Shown piece after piece: positions 53,819-63,489 of a stretch of DNA of 64,000 nucleotides. This stretch comes from Roseivirga sp. BDSF3-8 (lineage in GTDB: Bacteria > Bacteroidota > Bacteroidia > Cytophagales > Cyclobacteriaceae), in contig NZ_JBGNFV010000001.1 in NCBI RefSeq assembly GCF_041449215.1, positions 3,179,001-3,243,000 on the forward strand, given 5' to 3'. The notes under the pieces are model-generated. The model was not told the DNA's origin. It was given only the letters and a program-made list of their open reading frames with translations, and searched no databases. Numbering within the stretch: position 1 is the stretch's first letter; each line of letters starts with the position of its first letter. A program made the position numbers and the translations under genes.

Positions 53819-55200
53819 TGAAAAAACGGCTGGTCATACTCGGAGGAGGAGAAAGCGGAACGGGCGCGGCGCTGCTGGCACAAGCCAACGGCTACGATGT
53901 CTTCGTATCTGACCGGGGACCTATTGCCGAAAAATATAAAACCGAGCTGGGGGATGAGCGCATCATGTTCGAGGAGAACGGGCACACGGAGCACCTTATT
54001 CTGAATGCTGATGAAGTGATTAAGAGCCCGGGTATTCCCCCTAATGCGCCGGTGGTGCAAAAGCTGCGGGAAAGGGGAACGCCTGTGATAGGGGAGCTGG
54101 AGTTTGCTGCCCGCTATACAAAGGCGAGGTTCGTGGCCATAACGGGTACGAATGGTAAGACGACGACTACTATGCTTACGTACCACCTGCTGAAGGAGAA
54201 CCTGCAGTCGGTGGCGCTGGCAGGTAATGTAGGGACGAGCCTGGCCAGGCAGGTAGCGCAGAAGGAGCAACCGGGGTGGTATGTGGTGGAGGTGAGTAGC
54301 TTCCAGCTCGATGATATGTATGACTTTAAGGCGGATGTAGGCATACTGCTGAATATCACGCCTGACCATCTGGACCGCTATGAGGGAAGCATGGAAGCTT
54401 ATACGGCTTCTAAGTTTCGCATTGTCCGGAATATGACAGCTAATGACCACTTCATCTATGTGCATGATGATGAGGTGACAAGAAATGAAACCAGCCATAG
54501 GGACATTCCGGCGACTATATACCCGGTGTCCTACTCCACCCCCGGGGATGTGGCCTCTGGCCGTGGTGCCTTTGTAGAAGAAGGGACCATGAAGATCAAA
54601 TGGGGAGTGGACAAAAACGAACTGATTATGCCTGTATCCGACCTGCCTTTGCAAGGAAGACACAATACGACGAATGCCATGGCTGCCGTGCTGGCTGCCG
54701 GTATAGCCGGTGCGCCTAAAGCAGGTATACCGGGGGCTGTGCGTAGCTTTCGCAGTGTACCCCACCGTATGGAAGATGCGGGTACTATTGCGGGGGTGAG
54801 CTTTGTCAATGACAGTAAGGCCACTAATGTGGATTCTGTATGGTATGCCCTGGACAGCTTCAGCAAGCCTGTGGTATGGATAGCCGGCGGGGTGGATAAG
54901 GGCAATGATTACAGCCAGCTGGACAGGCTGGTGGCTAATAATGTAAAGGCACTGGTATGCCTGGGTAAGGATAATGCCAAGCTTAAGGGCTACTTCGGCG
55001 GAAAGCTGGAAAGGATAGAGGAGGCTTCTTCTATGGAGGAAGCTGTAGAAAAGGCGGCAGCTCTGGCTATTGAGGGGGAAGCGGTATTGCTGTCTCCGGC
55101 CTGTGCCAGCTTCGACCTTTTTAAAAACTATGAAGACCGTGGGGAACAGTTTAAGGCTGTTGTGAACAGGATGATGGAAGAAGAAAGGAGGGAGCAATGA
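53818..55200 (+). CDS. murD: UDP-MurNAc-L-alanine:D-glutamate ligase
   Basis: Adds D-glutamate, supplied by MurI, to UDP-MurNAc-L-Ala. The 460-residue protein has VILGGGESGTGAALLAQANG (residues 5-24), the P-loop ITGTNGKTTTTML, VEVSSFQLDDM, LNITPDHLDRYE and NDSKATNVDS. It overlaps ftsW by four bases. A long reverse-strand frame overlies it but is not coding. Confidence 0.96.
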   Translation: MKKRLVILGGGESGTGAALLAQANGYDVFVSDRGPIAEKYKTELGDERIMFEENGHTEHLILNADEVIKSPGIPPNAPVVQKLRERGTPVIGELEFAARYTKARFVAITGTNGKTTTTMLTYHLLKENLQSVALAGNVGTSLARQVAQKEQPGWYVVEVSSFQLDDMYDFKADVGILLNITPDHLDRYEGSMEAYTASKFRIVRNMTANDHFIYVHDDEVTRNETSHRDIPATIYPVSYSTPGDVASGRGAFVEEGTMKIKWGVDKNELIMPVSDLPLQGRHNTTNAMAAVLAAGIAGAPKAGIPGAVRSFRSVPHRMEDAGTIAGVSFVNDSKATNVDSVWYALDSFSKPVVWIAGGVDKGNDYSQLDRLVANNVKALVCLGKDNAKLKGYFGGKLERIEEASSMEEAVEKAAALAIEGEAVLLSPACASFDLFKNYEDRGEQFKAVVNRMMEEERREQ

Positions 55201-56363
55201 TGACACGGGTGAAAAGCTGGACGGACCGCCATTTGCAGGGAGATCCTGTGATCTGGTTTATCGTATTTGGTCTGGCGATACTCAGTGTACTGGTGGTGTA
55301 CAGCGCTACGGGTACGCTTGCCTATAAGAAGATGCAGGGCAATACGGAGCATTACCTCATCAAGCATAGCATGCTGGTGTTTGTCAGCTTTTTTGCTATG
55401 TGGATCGCGCATAAGCTGGATTACCGCTACTACAGCCGTTTATCGAGGATGGCGCTGTGGCTTTCTGTGCCTTTGCTATTTATTACTTATAAGTTCGGAA
55501 CGAACCTGAACGAGGCCTCACGGTGGATCACGATACCGGTAATCAATCAGGCCTTTCAGCCATCCGACCTTGCGAAGCTGGCCCTTATTGCAAACCTGGC
55601 CAGTATGCTCAGTAAGCGGCAAAATAATATAGGGGATGTGCGCGAGTCGCTTATTCCCATCCTGCTGTGGTGTGGCGTTATCTGCGGACTCATTGCCCTG
55701 AGTAACTTCTCCACGGCCATTCTGCTGTTTGCTACCTGTATGCTGCTGATGTTCATAGGCCGGGTACCTGTAAAGTACCTTGCGATGCTTATGCTGGTGG
55801 GGGTTATGGCGGGGGGCGTAGCCTTTAGCGTAGGTGAGCGCGGTACTACGCTTGTAAACCGTGTGCTGGCTTTCTGGGATGATGATAATATTCCCTTCCA
55901 GGCAGAGCAGAGCTATATAGCCATTGCTACGGGAGGCATATTTGGCAAGGGCGCCGGCCATAGTGACCAGCGCAACTTTTTGCCACACCCTTATTCCGAC
56001 TTCATCTTTGCTATTGTATTAGAGGAGTACGGACTGTTCGGAGGGGGGGTATTGCTGTTTCTCTACCTTGCTCTCTTATACAGAGGCATGGTGATCGCAG
56101 CCCAGAGTGAAGGTACTTTCGGCGGGTTGCTTTCGGCAGGGTTAAGCTTTGCGCTGGTGATACAGGCCATGGTTAACATGGGCGTAGCCGTAGGGCTTGG
56201 CCCCATTACGGGGCTTCCCCTGCCTTTTGTGAGCATGGGGGGGACCAGCCTGCTGTTTACCGGTCTTTCTCTCGGTATTATTCTGAGTGTGAGCCGCGAA
56301 AACAGAAATAAAGAATCAGGAAACGTGGCGGAGGTGCCTTCAGTAAAGGCGGCCGCTGCATAA
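55197..56363 (+). CDS. ftsW: Septal peptidoglycan polymerase FtsW
   Basis: SEDS-family glycosyltransferase that polymerises lipid II with FtsI at the septum. The 388-residue protein has about ten membrane helices. Family motifs include YSATGTLAYKKMQG, EASRWITIPVINQAFQPSDL (near residues 103-122), the catalytic-loop region QSYIAIATGGIFGKGAGHS, FIFAIVLEEYGLFGG and GLPLPFVSMGGTSLL. Followed in the same frame by murG. Confidence 0.95.
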   Translation: MMTRVKSWTDRHLQGDPVIWFIVFGLAILSVLVVYSATGTLAYKKMQGNTEHYLIKHSMLVFVSFFAMWIAHKLDYRYYSRLSRMALWLSVPLLFITYKFGTNLNEASRWITIPVINQAFQPSDLAKLALIANLASMLSKRQNNIGDVRESLIPILLWCGVICGLIALSNFSTAILLFATCMLLMFIGRVPVKYLAMLMLVGVMAGGVAFSVGERGTTLVNRVLAFWDDDNIPFQAEQSYIAIATGGIFGKGAGHSDQRNFLPHPYSDFIFAIVLEEYGLFGGGVLLFLYLALLYRGMVIAAQSEGTFGGLLSAGLSFALVIQAMVNMGVAVGLGPITGLPLPFVSMGGTSLLFTGLSLGIILSVSRENRNKESGNVAEVPSVKAAAA

Positions 56364-56381
56364 ATAAATAAAGGAATCGCA

Positions 56382-57500
56382 ACGAACCGACCATATCGCA
56401 TCATCATCAGCGGAGGGGGCACGGGGGGACATGTATATCCTGCCATTGCCATCGCCCATGCGCTGCGTGCCCGGCATGCAGATACGGAGATCCTGTTTGT
56501 AGGAGCCAAGGGGCGCATGGAGATGGAAAAGGTACCCGAAGCCGGGTATGAGATAGAGGGTCTTTGGATCAGCGGTATTCAGCGCCGGCTTACGCTGGAC
56601 AATCTGTCTTTCCCACTGAAGGTGATGAGTAGCATCATGAAGTCGCGCGGTATACTGAGCCGGTTTCAGCCAGATGCTGTGGTAGGGGTGGGGGGCTATG
56701 CGAGCGGACCGCTACTCTATGCGGCTACGGGGCGTAAGATACCGGCGCTGGTACAGGAGCAGAACAGCTTTGCCGGCCTTACGAATAAGCTGCTGGGACC
56801 TAAGGTGCAGACTGTGTGTGTAGCTCATAAGGGCATGGACAAGTTTTTTGCGCCTGAAAAGATCGTATTTACGGGCAATCCGGTACGGAAGGATATTCGC
56901 ATATCGGAGGAGAAAAGAGCTGAAGGCATGAAAGCTTTTGGCCTTGATCCTGACAAAAAGACCGTACTGGTACTGGGGGGCAGCCTGGGAGCCCGTACCC
57001 TGAATGAAGGCATCCTGGCGGGGGCTGAAAAGCTCAAAGGTCATGATGTTCAGGTGTTGTGGCAGACCGGTAAGTTCTACATTGAGGAGATGGAGCAGCG
57101 TTTGCCGGAGGCAATGCGCAGCCACATTCACCCGAGGCAGTTCATCCGGGAGATGGATCTTGCCTATGCGGTGGCTGATGTGGTGGTATCCCGTGCGGGT
57201 GCGCTGAGTATCAGTGAGATTGCCCTGACGGGCAGGCCCACGGTATTCGTACCGAGCCCCAATGTGGCTGAGGACCATCAGACTAAAAATGCTCAGTCGC
57301 TGGTAGAGGAAGGGGCTGCCGCTATGGTGAGGGATGGTGAAGCAGTGAAGAACCTGGCCGATGAGGCCATCGCTCTGCTAAATGACGCTAAGAGGCAGGA
57401 GACATTCAGCCAAAACCTGAAAAAACTGGCTATGCCTGATGCAGACGAGAGGATTGCGGATGAGGTGCTGAAGCTGGCGGATAGATACAGAAACAGATAG
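56382..57500 (+). CDS. murG: N-acetylglucosaminyl transferase MurG, unusual start codon
   Basis: Adds GlcNAc to lipid I, making lipid II. The nucleotide-sugar motif ISGGGTGGHVYPAIAIAHAL requires translation to begin between 56364 (just behind the ftsW stop) and 56397, yet that stretch contains no ATG, GTG or TTG. Candidates are ACG at 56382 (then NRPYRIIISGGGTGG) and ATC at 56376; AAAGGA (56370-56375) suits the ACG best. The first in-frame ATG, at 56515-56520, would lose about 45 essential residues. The rest is normal: VVGVGGYASGPLL, VLGGSLGARTLNEG, VVSRAGALSISE, ADEVL. About 372 residues. Confidence 0.85.
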   Translation, partial: TNRPYRIIISGGGTGGHVYPAIAIAHALRARHADTEILFVGAKGRMEMEKVPEAGYEIEGLWISGIQRRLTLDNLSFPLKVMSSIMKSRGILSRFQPDAVVGVGGYASGPLLYAATGRKIPALVQEQNSFAGLTNKLLGPKVQTVCVAHKGMDKFFAPEKIVFTGNPVRKDIRISEEKRAEGMKAFGLDPDKKTVLVLGGSLGARTLNEGILAGAEKLKGHDVQVLWQTGKFYIEEMEQRLPEAMRSHIHPRQFIREMDLAYAVADVVVSRAGALSISEIALTGRPTVFVPSPNVAEDHQTKNAQSLVEEGAAAMVRDGEAVKNLADEAIALLNDAKRQETFSQNLKKLAMPDADERIADEVLKLADRYRNR

Positions 57501-57579
57501 AAGAATATAGAGACACAGACCGGAGAGACACACTACTTATTTAACACGAAGAGACACTACTTTTTTTAAAAAGGAAACC

Positions 57580-58977
57580 TTGACACTGAGTAACTACCAT
57601 ATCGCATACTTCTTAGGCATAGGGGGCATTGGCATGAGTGCCCTGGCCCGCTGGTTTAATGCCCACGGACTACGCGTAAGCGGCTACGACCGTACGGCAA
57701 GTGCTCTTACGGATGCGCTGGAGGCTGAAGGGATCAGGGTTCACTTCGAAGATCATCCGGACCGGATTCCGCAGGAGGTGAAAGATCAGAAGGATAAGAC
57801 GCTGGTGGTATACACACCGGCAGTACCTGGTGATCATCTGGAGCTTAATTTTTTAAGGGAGAATGGATATGCCATCTATAAACGCTCTGAGGTGCTTGGT
57901 GCACTCACTGAAGGTCACCCGACGGTGGCTGTAGCGGGTACTCATGGCAAGACTACTACTTCCACTATGATTAGTCATCTGCTATATGACTCGGGACACC
58001 CTACGGCTGCTTTCATGGGGGGGATCTCTCAGAACTACAGTTCTAACCTCCTGCTGAGCCGGGATGAGGAATTGCCCTACACGATCGTGGTGGAAGCTGA
58101 CGAATTTGACCGCAGCTTCCTGACGCTGGTGCCTAACATCGCTGTGATCACGAGTACGGATGCCGATCATCTGGATATCTATGGTGACCATGAGCACATG
58201 AAGGAGGCTTTCCTGCAGTTTGCCGGCAGGGTAAATAGCCAGGGGAGGATACTGCTGGGGCCGGGAGCCTCGGCACTCAAGGGCCGCACGGGCTGGGTGC
58301 ATACGGAAACATATGGCAGGGAGGACGATCTCATCCGGCCAGAGAACATTCGCCCGGAGGGCAGGCGCTGCCTGTTTGATGTGCAGGTGTATGACCGGCA
58401 GATAAAAGACCTGGAGCTGTACATGCCCGGCTTTCACAATGTGGAAAACGCTACTGCGGCCATAGCGGTAGCGCTGGAGCTGGGCGTACAGGAAGAGGCT
58501 ATAAGAAGCGCTATACGGTCCTTCAGGGGCATAAAGAGACGCTTTGAATACATCGTAAATGAAGACAAGGTGGTGTACATAGATGACTATGCTCACCACC
58601 CCGGAGAAATCACTGCACTGCTCAGGTCTGTCAGGGCATTGTATCCCGGTAAGAAGGTGACGGCTATTTTTCAGCCCCACCTGTACAGCCGTACCCGTGA
58701 CTTTGCCTCAGGCTTTAGCCACAGCCTGAGCCTGGCCGATGAGGTGCTGCTTATGGATATTTATCCCGCGAGAGAAAAGCCTATTCCGGGTGTGTCAAGT
58801 GACATGCTGATGGAGGGGATCACGGCTCCGGAGAAAAAGAGGGTGTCGGCCGGTGACCTTAAAGGTGCTCTTGCTAACGCCTCGGGTGTGGTACTTACGA
58901 TAGGGGCCGGAGATATAGACCGGCTTGTACCTGTGATCAGGGAATGCTTAACAGAAGGAATAGATGAAGCTCAATAA
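57580..58977 (+). CDS. murC: UDP-MurNAc:L-alanine ligase
   Basis: Adds L-alanine to UDP-MurNAc. The 465-residue protein has the N-terminal nucleotide fold IAYFLGIGGIGMSALARWF (residues 8-26), the P-loop VAGTHGKTTTSTMI (near 114), EADEFDRSFL and YIDDYAHHPGEI. The start codon is TTG at 57580, behind a good AAGGAAA site. It overlaps ftsQ by 14 bases. The 79-base gap before it contains two AGAGACAC-CTACTT direct repeats. Confidence 0.95.
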   Translation: MTLSNYHIAYFLGIGGIGMSALARWFNAHGLRVSGYDRTASALTDALEAEGIRVHFEDHPDRIPQEVKDQKDKTLVVYTPAVPGDHLELNFLRENGYAIYKRSEVLGALTEGHPTVAVAGTHGKTTTSTMISHLLYDSGHPTAAFMGGISQNYSSNLLLSRDEELPYTIVVEADEFDRSFLTLVPNIAVITSTDADHLDIYGDHEHMKEAFLQFAGRVNSQGRILLGPGASALKGRTGWVHTETYGREDDLIRPENIRPEGRRCLFDVQVYDRQIKDLELYMPGFHNVENATAAIAVALELGVQEEAIRSAIRSFRGIKRRFEYIVNEDKVVYIDDYAHHPGEITALLRSVRALYPGKKVTAIFQPHLYSRTRDFASGFSHSLSLADEVLLMDIYPAREKPIPGVSSDMLMEGITAPEKKRVSAGDLKGALANASGVVLTIGAGDIDRLVPVIRECLTEGIDEAQ

Positions 58978-59725
58978 GAAAACCGGAAACGTACTTAAAG
59001 CGCTACTGCTGCTGGTATTGCTTAGCGGTAGCATTGGGTTTGTGGAGAAGAAGGCTGAAGGCACTACGGTGAACAACATTTTCGTGGAGATAGATAAGGC
59101 CTACGATAACTATTTTGTGGAGGAGGCGGATGTACATGCGCTTATCCAGAATGGTGAGGGGCAGCTGAATACTGGTGTCAGCCTGGAAAATGTGAAGCTT
59201 AAAGACCTGGAGGCGCAGATCAGAACACATGATTTTGTGAAGGATGCTCAGGTATACAAGGACCTGAAGGGTAACCTGGTGATCAGGGTACAGCAGAACA
59301 GACCGCTTGCCCGGCTTATGCGGGCTGACGGCCCGGATGCCTACATCAGTGCAGATGGTGAGTTGCTTCCGGTAAGTGCCCGTTTTACTGCCCGGGTGCC
59401 GGTGATTACGGGAAGCGGGGTCACTGAACTGATCGTGAAGAAGCTCGATACTGAAACCGGTAAAGAGCTGGTGGATATGCTCAGCTATATTGACCGCGAC
59501 CCGTTTTGGGTGGCGCAGGTAGCCGGGCTGGAAATTGACCGTGAGGGAGAGATGATACTTTATCCTCAGGTAACGAAGCAAATAGTGGAATTCGGGACCG
59601 CAGCCGGATACCGCCAGAAGCTGAAAAAGTTGCGGATTTTCTATAAAGACGTACTGCCCCGTAAAGGATGGAATCACTACGAGCGAGTGAGTCTTAAGTA
59701 CGAGAATCAAATAGTTTGTGAATAA
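58964..59725 (+). CDS. ftsQ: Cell division protein FtsQ/DivIB-like
   Basis: Single-span divisome protein that links early and late division proteins. The 253 residues have a membrane helix (about 10-27, VLKALLLLVLLSGSIGFV), a POTRA domain (about 35-107, NNIFVEIDKAYDNYFVEEAD at its start) and a beta domain. Sequence of FtsQ is poorly conserved, but topology and place between murC and ftsA are decisive. Confidence 0.88.
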   Translation: MKLNKKTGNVLKALLLLVLLSGSIGFVEKKAEGTTVNNIFVEIDKAYDNYFVEEADVHALIQNGEGQLNTGVSLENVKLKDLEAQIRTHDFVKDAQVYKDLKGNLVIRVQQNRPLARLMRADGPDAYISADGELLPVSARFTARVPVITGSGVTELIVKKLDTETGKELVDMLSYIDRDPFWVAQVAGLEIDREGEMILYPQVTKQIVEFGTAAGYRQKLKKLRIFYKDVLPRKGWNHYERVSLKYENQIVCE

Positions 59726-59785
59726 AAAGAGGGCTTGCCGTAGAATCGCAGCTACCACAGTCACTCAATCAATACCTAACAATTT

Positions 59786-61087
59786 ATGCAACAGGAAAAA
59801 ATAGTAGTCGGACTAGATATCGGTACCACTAAGATCTGCGCGATCGTGGGCCGGAAAAACGAGTTTGGCAAGCTGGAAGTACTGGGCATGGGCAAGGCTG
59901 TCTCAGACGGAGTCATTCGTGGCATCGTTACCAACATCGATCGCACGGTAACCGCGATCGAAAAGGCCATAGCCGAGGCCGAGAGTACCTCAGGCATTGA
60001 CATCAAAGTGGTCAATGTCGGCATTGCCGGTCAGCACATCAGAAGCTCTATTCACCACGGCAGTATTACGCGTGCCAGTACGGATGATGAGATTACGGTG
60101 GAAGACGTAAATCGCCTGAACCAGGACATGTATCGTATAGTGATACCTCCCGGCAGCGAGATCATTCATGTGATGCCACAGGATTATATCGTGGATTATG
60201 AGGAGGGTATCCGGGACCCTGTGGGTATGTCTGGTGTGAAACTGGAGGCGGATTTCCATATCATCACGGCACAGACAAACGCTATCAATAACATTCATAA
60301 GTGTGTGAAGAGGGCGGGCCTTGAGGTGGAGAACCTCATACTGGAGCCCCTTGCTTCCAGCCTTGCCGTGCTTAGTGATGAGGAGAAAGAGGCTGGTATA
60401 TGCCTGGTAGATATAGGAGGTGGTACGACTGATATTGCGATCTTCCATGAAAATATCATCCGTCATACCGCAGTTATTCCTTTCGGAGGCAATATCCTTA
60501 CTTCAGATATCAAGCAGGGCTGCATGGTAATGCAACACCAGGCGGAACTGCTCAAGACCAAGTTTGGTAAGGCTATAGCTGAAGAGGCCAGCCCTAATGA
60601 GATCGTAAGTATACCCGGTCTGCGTAACCGGCCTCCTAAAGAGATCAGCGTACGCAACCTTTCTCACATCATTGAGGCTCGTATGGAGGAAATTATCGAG
60701 CATGTACACAGTGAGATCATCACCAGTGGCTATGAGAACAAGCTTGCCGGGGGACTGGTCATCACAGGAGGTGGCTCACAGCTTAACTTTGTGAAGCACC
60801 TGTTTGAGTACATGACGGGAATGGATGCGCGTATAGGCTACCCTAACGAACACCTGGGTAAGACTAAGCTGGAACTGGTTAAGAGCCCTATGTATGCCAC
60901 ATCCGTAGGCCTGGTACTAACCGGATTCCGCTCGGTAGATGAGCGTGAGAACCGCTACCAGGAGCGTAAGTCCAGCGTAGGGGAAAATACACGGGCACGT
61001 GCGCGCAGCGGGGGAGGAGACTTCTTCAAGCGCATACTGGATAAGACCAAGGAGCTGCTTACTGACGATATAGACGAAGAATATTAA
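59786..61087 (+). CDS. ftsA: Cell division protein FtsA
   Basis: Actin-like ATPase that ties the FtsZ ring to the membrane. The 433-residue protein has VVGLDIGTTKICAIVGRK (residues 7-24), phosphate-2 VDIGGGTTDIAIF and the adenosine motif GGLVITGGGSQL. The C-terminus ends in a basic-hydrophobic stretch (GGGDFFKRILDKTKELLTDD) able to form the membrane-targeting amphipathic helix. Confidence 0.95.
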   Translation: MQQEKIVVGLDIGTTKICAIVGRKNEFGKLEVLGMGKAVSDGVIRGIVTNIDRTVTAIEKAIAEAESTSGIDIKVVNVGIAGQHIRSSIHHGSITRASTDDEITVEDVNRLNQDMYRIVIPPGSEIIHVMPQDYIVDYEEGIRDPVGMSGVKLEADFHIITAQTNAINNIHKCVKRAGLEVENLILEPLASSLAVLSDEEKEAGICLVDIGGGTTDIAIFHENIIRHTAVIPFGGNILTSDIKQGCMVMQHQAELLKTKFGKAIAEEASPNEIVSIPGLRNRPPKEISVRNLSHIIEARMEEIIEHVHSEIITSGYENKLAGGLVITGGGSQLNFVKHLFEYMTGMDARIGYPNEHLGKTKLELVKSPMYATSVGLVLTGFRSVDERENRYQERKSSVGENTRARARSGGGDFFKRILDKTKELLTDDIDEEY

Positions 61088-61100
61088 TCGTAAAAAAACG

Positions 61101-61140
61101 TCCCGGGACCAGGTAAGGAGGTTAAATACCTGCTCCGGGA
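61101..61140 (+). promoter_or_regulatory. Stem-loop between ftsA and ftsZ
   Basis: TCCCGG (61101-61106) pairs with CCGGGA (61135-61140) and CAGGTA (61110-61115) with TACCTG (61127-61132), giving a two-step stem around an AGGAGGTTAAA loop. No T-run follows, so it is more likely an RNA-processing or attenuation element than a terminator. Confidence 0.65.
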
Positions 61141-61195
61141 TTACTAAACCTTAAATGCATAGACAGTCCTGAACAGACAAACCTAATTCGAAGAC

Positions 61196-62773
61196 ATGAC
61201 AGAGAATAGCTATCAATTCGACCTGCCAGATCATCACAAATCCATTATAAAAGTGATCGGCGTAGGTGGCGGTGGCAGTAACGCCGTCAACCACATGTAT
61301 AACCAAGGTATCAAAGACGTAGAATTTATCGTCTGTAATACCGATGCCCAGGCTCTGAAAAGCAGTCCTGTACCTAACAGACTGCAAATAGGCACTCACC
61401 TGACGGAAGGTCTGGGAGCCGGAGCCAATCCTGAAAAGGGAAAAAATGCCGCGCTGGAAAGCAAGGAAGACATTCGCGACCTGTTGAGCGAAAACACCAA
61501 AATGGTATTCATCACTGCTGGTATGGGTGGTGGTACCGGTACGGGTGCGGCACCGGTCATTTCCAAGGTGGCCCGTGAACTTGATATCCTGACTGTGGGT
61601 ATTGTAACGGCTCCTTTCGGATTTGAAGGAAGAAAAAAAATGAAAGCAGCGGAGTTGGGTATTCGTGAGCTGAGAGAGAACTGCGATACCGTACTGGTCA
61701 TTCTCAATGATAAGTTGAGGGAGATCTTCGGGAACCTCTCGATCAGCAGTGCCTTTGCCCAGGCTGATAACGTGCTCACTACTGCTGCTAAAGGCATCGC
61801 TGAAATCATTACTGTGCCCGGCTACGTTAACGTTGACTTTGAGGACGTTAAAACAGTAATGAAAGAGGCCGGTGCCGCTGTAATGGGCTCCTCTCAAACT
61901 GATGGAGACGGCCGTGCCCTGCGTGCTGCCGAAGAGGCTCTTGCTTCTCCGCTTCTTAATAACAAGGACATACATGGTGCTCAGAAAATCCTGCTTAGTA
62001 TCATGTCCGGTGAAGAGGCTGAACTTCAGATGGATGAGCTTACGGAGATCACTGAATACATCCAGGATAAAGCGGGTGACGATGCTGAGGTAATATTCGG
62101 TCACGGTATAGATACGGATCTGGGTCATAGCCTGCGTGTTACGGTGATTGCTACGGGCTTTGACAGTGACTACCGCAGTGATGACCAGGGGGCTAACGCG
62201 GGCCGTAAGGTCTATGACCTGGAGAGCAATAAGCAGATCAGTCTTTTTGAGGAAGAAAAAGCGGAGAAAGCGTCCACTTCATCTTCTGCTCAGGCGGAAG
62301 AGCGGCCAAGAACAGGGAGCACCTATACGTTTGATTCACCCCGTGCATCGGCAGACGAGTCTGGCAGAGACGCCAGGGCTGAAGCCGGACAGGAGTCTCA
62401 GCCTGAGCCCCGCAACTTTATAGAGCTGGGAGAGGAGTATGAGATCATCGAAGAGTCTGACCACTCACGCGATGATGAGAAGGTGGAGAATACCCAGGCT
62501 GATGAGGACTACCTGGAGATGAAACGCCGCCGTCTGGCTGACCAGGCACGGGAGCGTGTGCAGCGGCTTAAAGGGCTTTCGCACGGGATGCCCGCAAAAG
62601 AGAACAACACAGAAAAATTCAGAGAAAAACTGGAAGTACCTGCTTACCTGAGAAGGAATGTGCGCCTTAGCGAACCTCCCCACTCAAGTGAAAGCCAGGT
62701 GTCCCGGTTTAACCTGAACGATGATAACGAGATACTGGGAAACAACCGTTTCCTGCACGATAATGTGGACTGA
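61196..62773 (+). CDS. ftsZ: Cell division protein FtsZ
   Basis: Tubulin-like GTPase that forms the division ring. The 525 residues hold GGGGSNAVNHM (24-34), the tubulin signature GGGTGTG (111-117) and the T7 loop NVDFEDVKTVM. After the GTPase core (about 330 residues) comes a long acidic, disordered linker and the FtsA-binding peptide VPAYLRRNVRL (481-491), followed by 34 further residues. The extra tail and linker make it about 140 residues longer than E. coli FtsZ, as often in Bacteroidota. Confidence 0.96.
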   Translation: MTENSYQFDLPDHHKSIIKVIGVGGGGSNAVNHMYNQGIKDVEFIVCNTDAQALKSSPVPNRLQIGTHLTEGLGAGANPEKGKNAALESKEDIRDLLSENTKMVFITAGMGGGTGTGAAPVISKVARELDILTVGIVTAPFGFEGRKKMKAAELGIRELRENCDTVLVILNDKLREIFGNLSISSAFAQADNVLTTAAKGIAEIITVPGYVNVDFEDVKTVMKEAGAAVMGSSQTDGDGRALRAAEEALASPLLNNKDIHGAQKILLSIMSGEEAELQMDELTEITEYIQDKAGDDAEVIFGHGIDTDLGHSLRVTVIATGFDSDYRSDDQGANAGRKVYDLESNKQISLFEEEKAEKASTSSSAQAEERPRTGSTYTFDSPRASADESGRDARAEAGQESQPEPRNFIELGEEYEIIEESDHSRDDEKVENTQADEDYLEMKRRRLADQARERVQRLKGLSHGMPAKENNTEKFREKLEVPAYLRRNVRLSEPPHSSESQVSRFNLNDDNEILGNNRFLHDNVD

Positions 62774-62778
62774 TGGGG

Positions 62779-63303
62779 CTAAAAACCGATTAGCTGTTCA
62801 GCCTGCGTTAATAGCAAATCTTTGTAAAGAGGGTTTGTAATTTTGTTCTCTGTCAACGCGCTCCCAATCTTTCCCATGCGGGGTTTGAGAGCGAGTACAT
62901 GCATGCCCAGGTAATTAAGGATATCGGTCAGGTGGCTAAGGGCTAAACCTCCCCCCTGGTCTCCTGCCGATATTCCTACCAGGGCGCATTTTTTGTTTTT
63001 AAGACTGGACTGATAGTCCAGGCCATCAATAAAAGCCTTGAGTACGCCGGGGAAGGAGCCGTTGTATTCGGCGACTACAAATACGAATTTCTCAGATTCG
63101 TTTACCACCTTGGTGAACTCATTAAATTTTTTGTGTTTGCCTGTATTCTCGTAAAGGGCAGAAAAAAGGAAGTCATCCGGGAGGTCTGTGAGGTAGATAA
63201 TATTGGCCTCAATGCCGTGATCCTTAAGTATATCACGATACATTTCACTTACCTTTGCCGATACTGAGTTATTGCGGTTGGTTCCTGAGATAATGGTGTA
63301 CAT
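62779..63303 (-). CDS. NADPH-dependent FMN reductase family protein
   Basis: The 174-residue flavodoxin-like oxidoreductase has the FMN-phosphate loop ISGTNRNNSVSAKV (residues 5-18), AEYNGSFPGVLKAFIDGLDY (near 77-96) and the GISAGDQGGGLALSHL flavin loop (near 110). Probably a NAD(P)H-dependent quinone, chromate or azo-type reductase. It faces ftsZ with five bases between the stops. Confidence 0.93.
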   Translation of the reverse strand: MYTIISGTNRNNSVSAKVSEMYRDILKDHGIEANIIYLTDLPDDFLFSALYENTGKHKKFNEFTKVVNESEKFVFVVAEYNGSFPGVLKAFIDGLDYQSSLKNKKCALVGISAGDQGGGLALSHLTDILNYLGMHVLALKPRMGKIGSALTENKITNPLYKDLLLTQAEQLIGF

Positions 63304-63489
63304 GCCGCTAATTTAAGGCAGTATATTTTTTCCTGAAAATAAAATAGTAAGGACGCTTTTTCTTAGCGGGTTTAGGGGGGAGACTATAGAAGTAAAAGTG
63401 ATCTATGGAAAAAAACCTACCGGGCAGGTTTCCGGTAGAGGAATACTATATTTAGAGGGGTAAATAAAGGGGAATGGTAAGTATTGGAA

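Noticed and set aside
53719-55206. 495-codon reverse-strand open frame over murD
   Set aside because: It is the antisense of a fully motif-supported murD; its translation is basic and His/Arg-rich without any domain.
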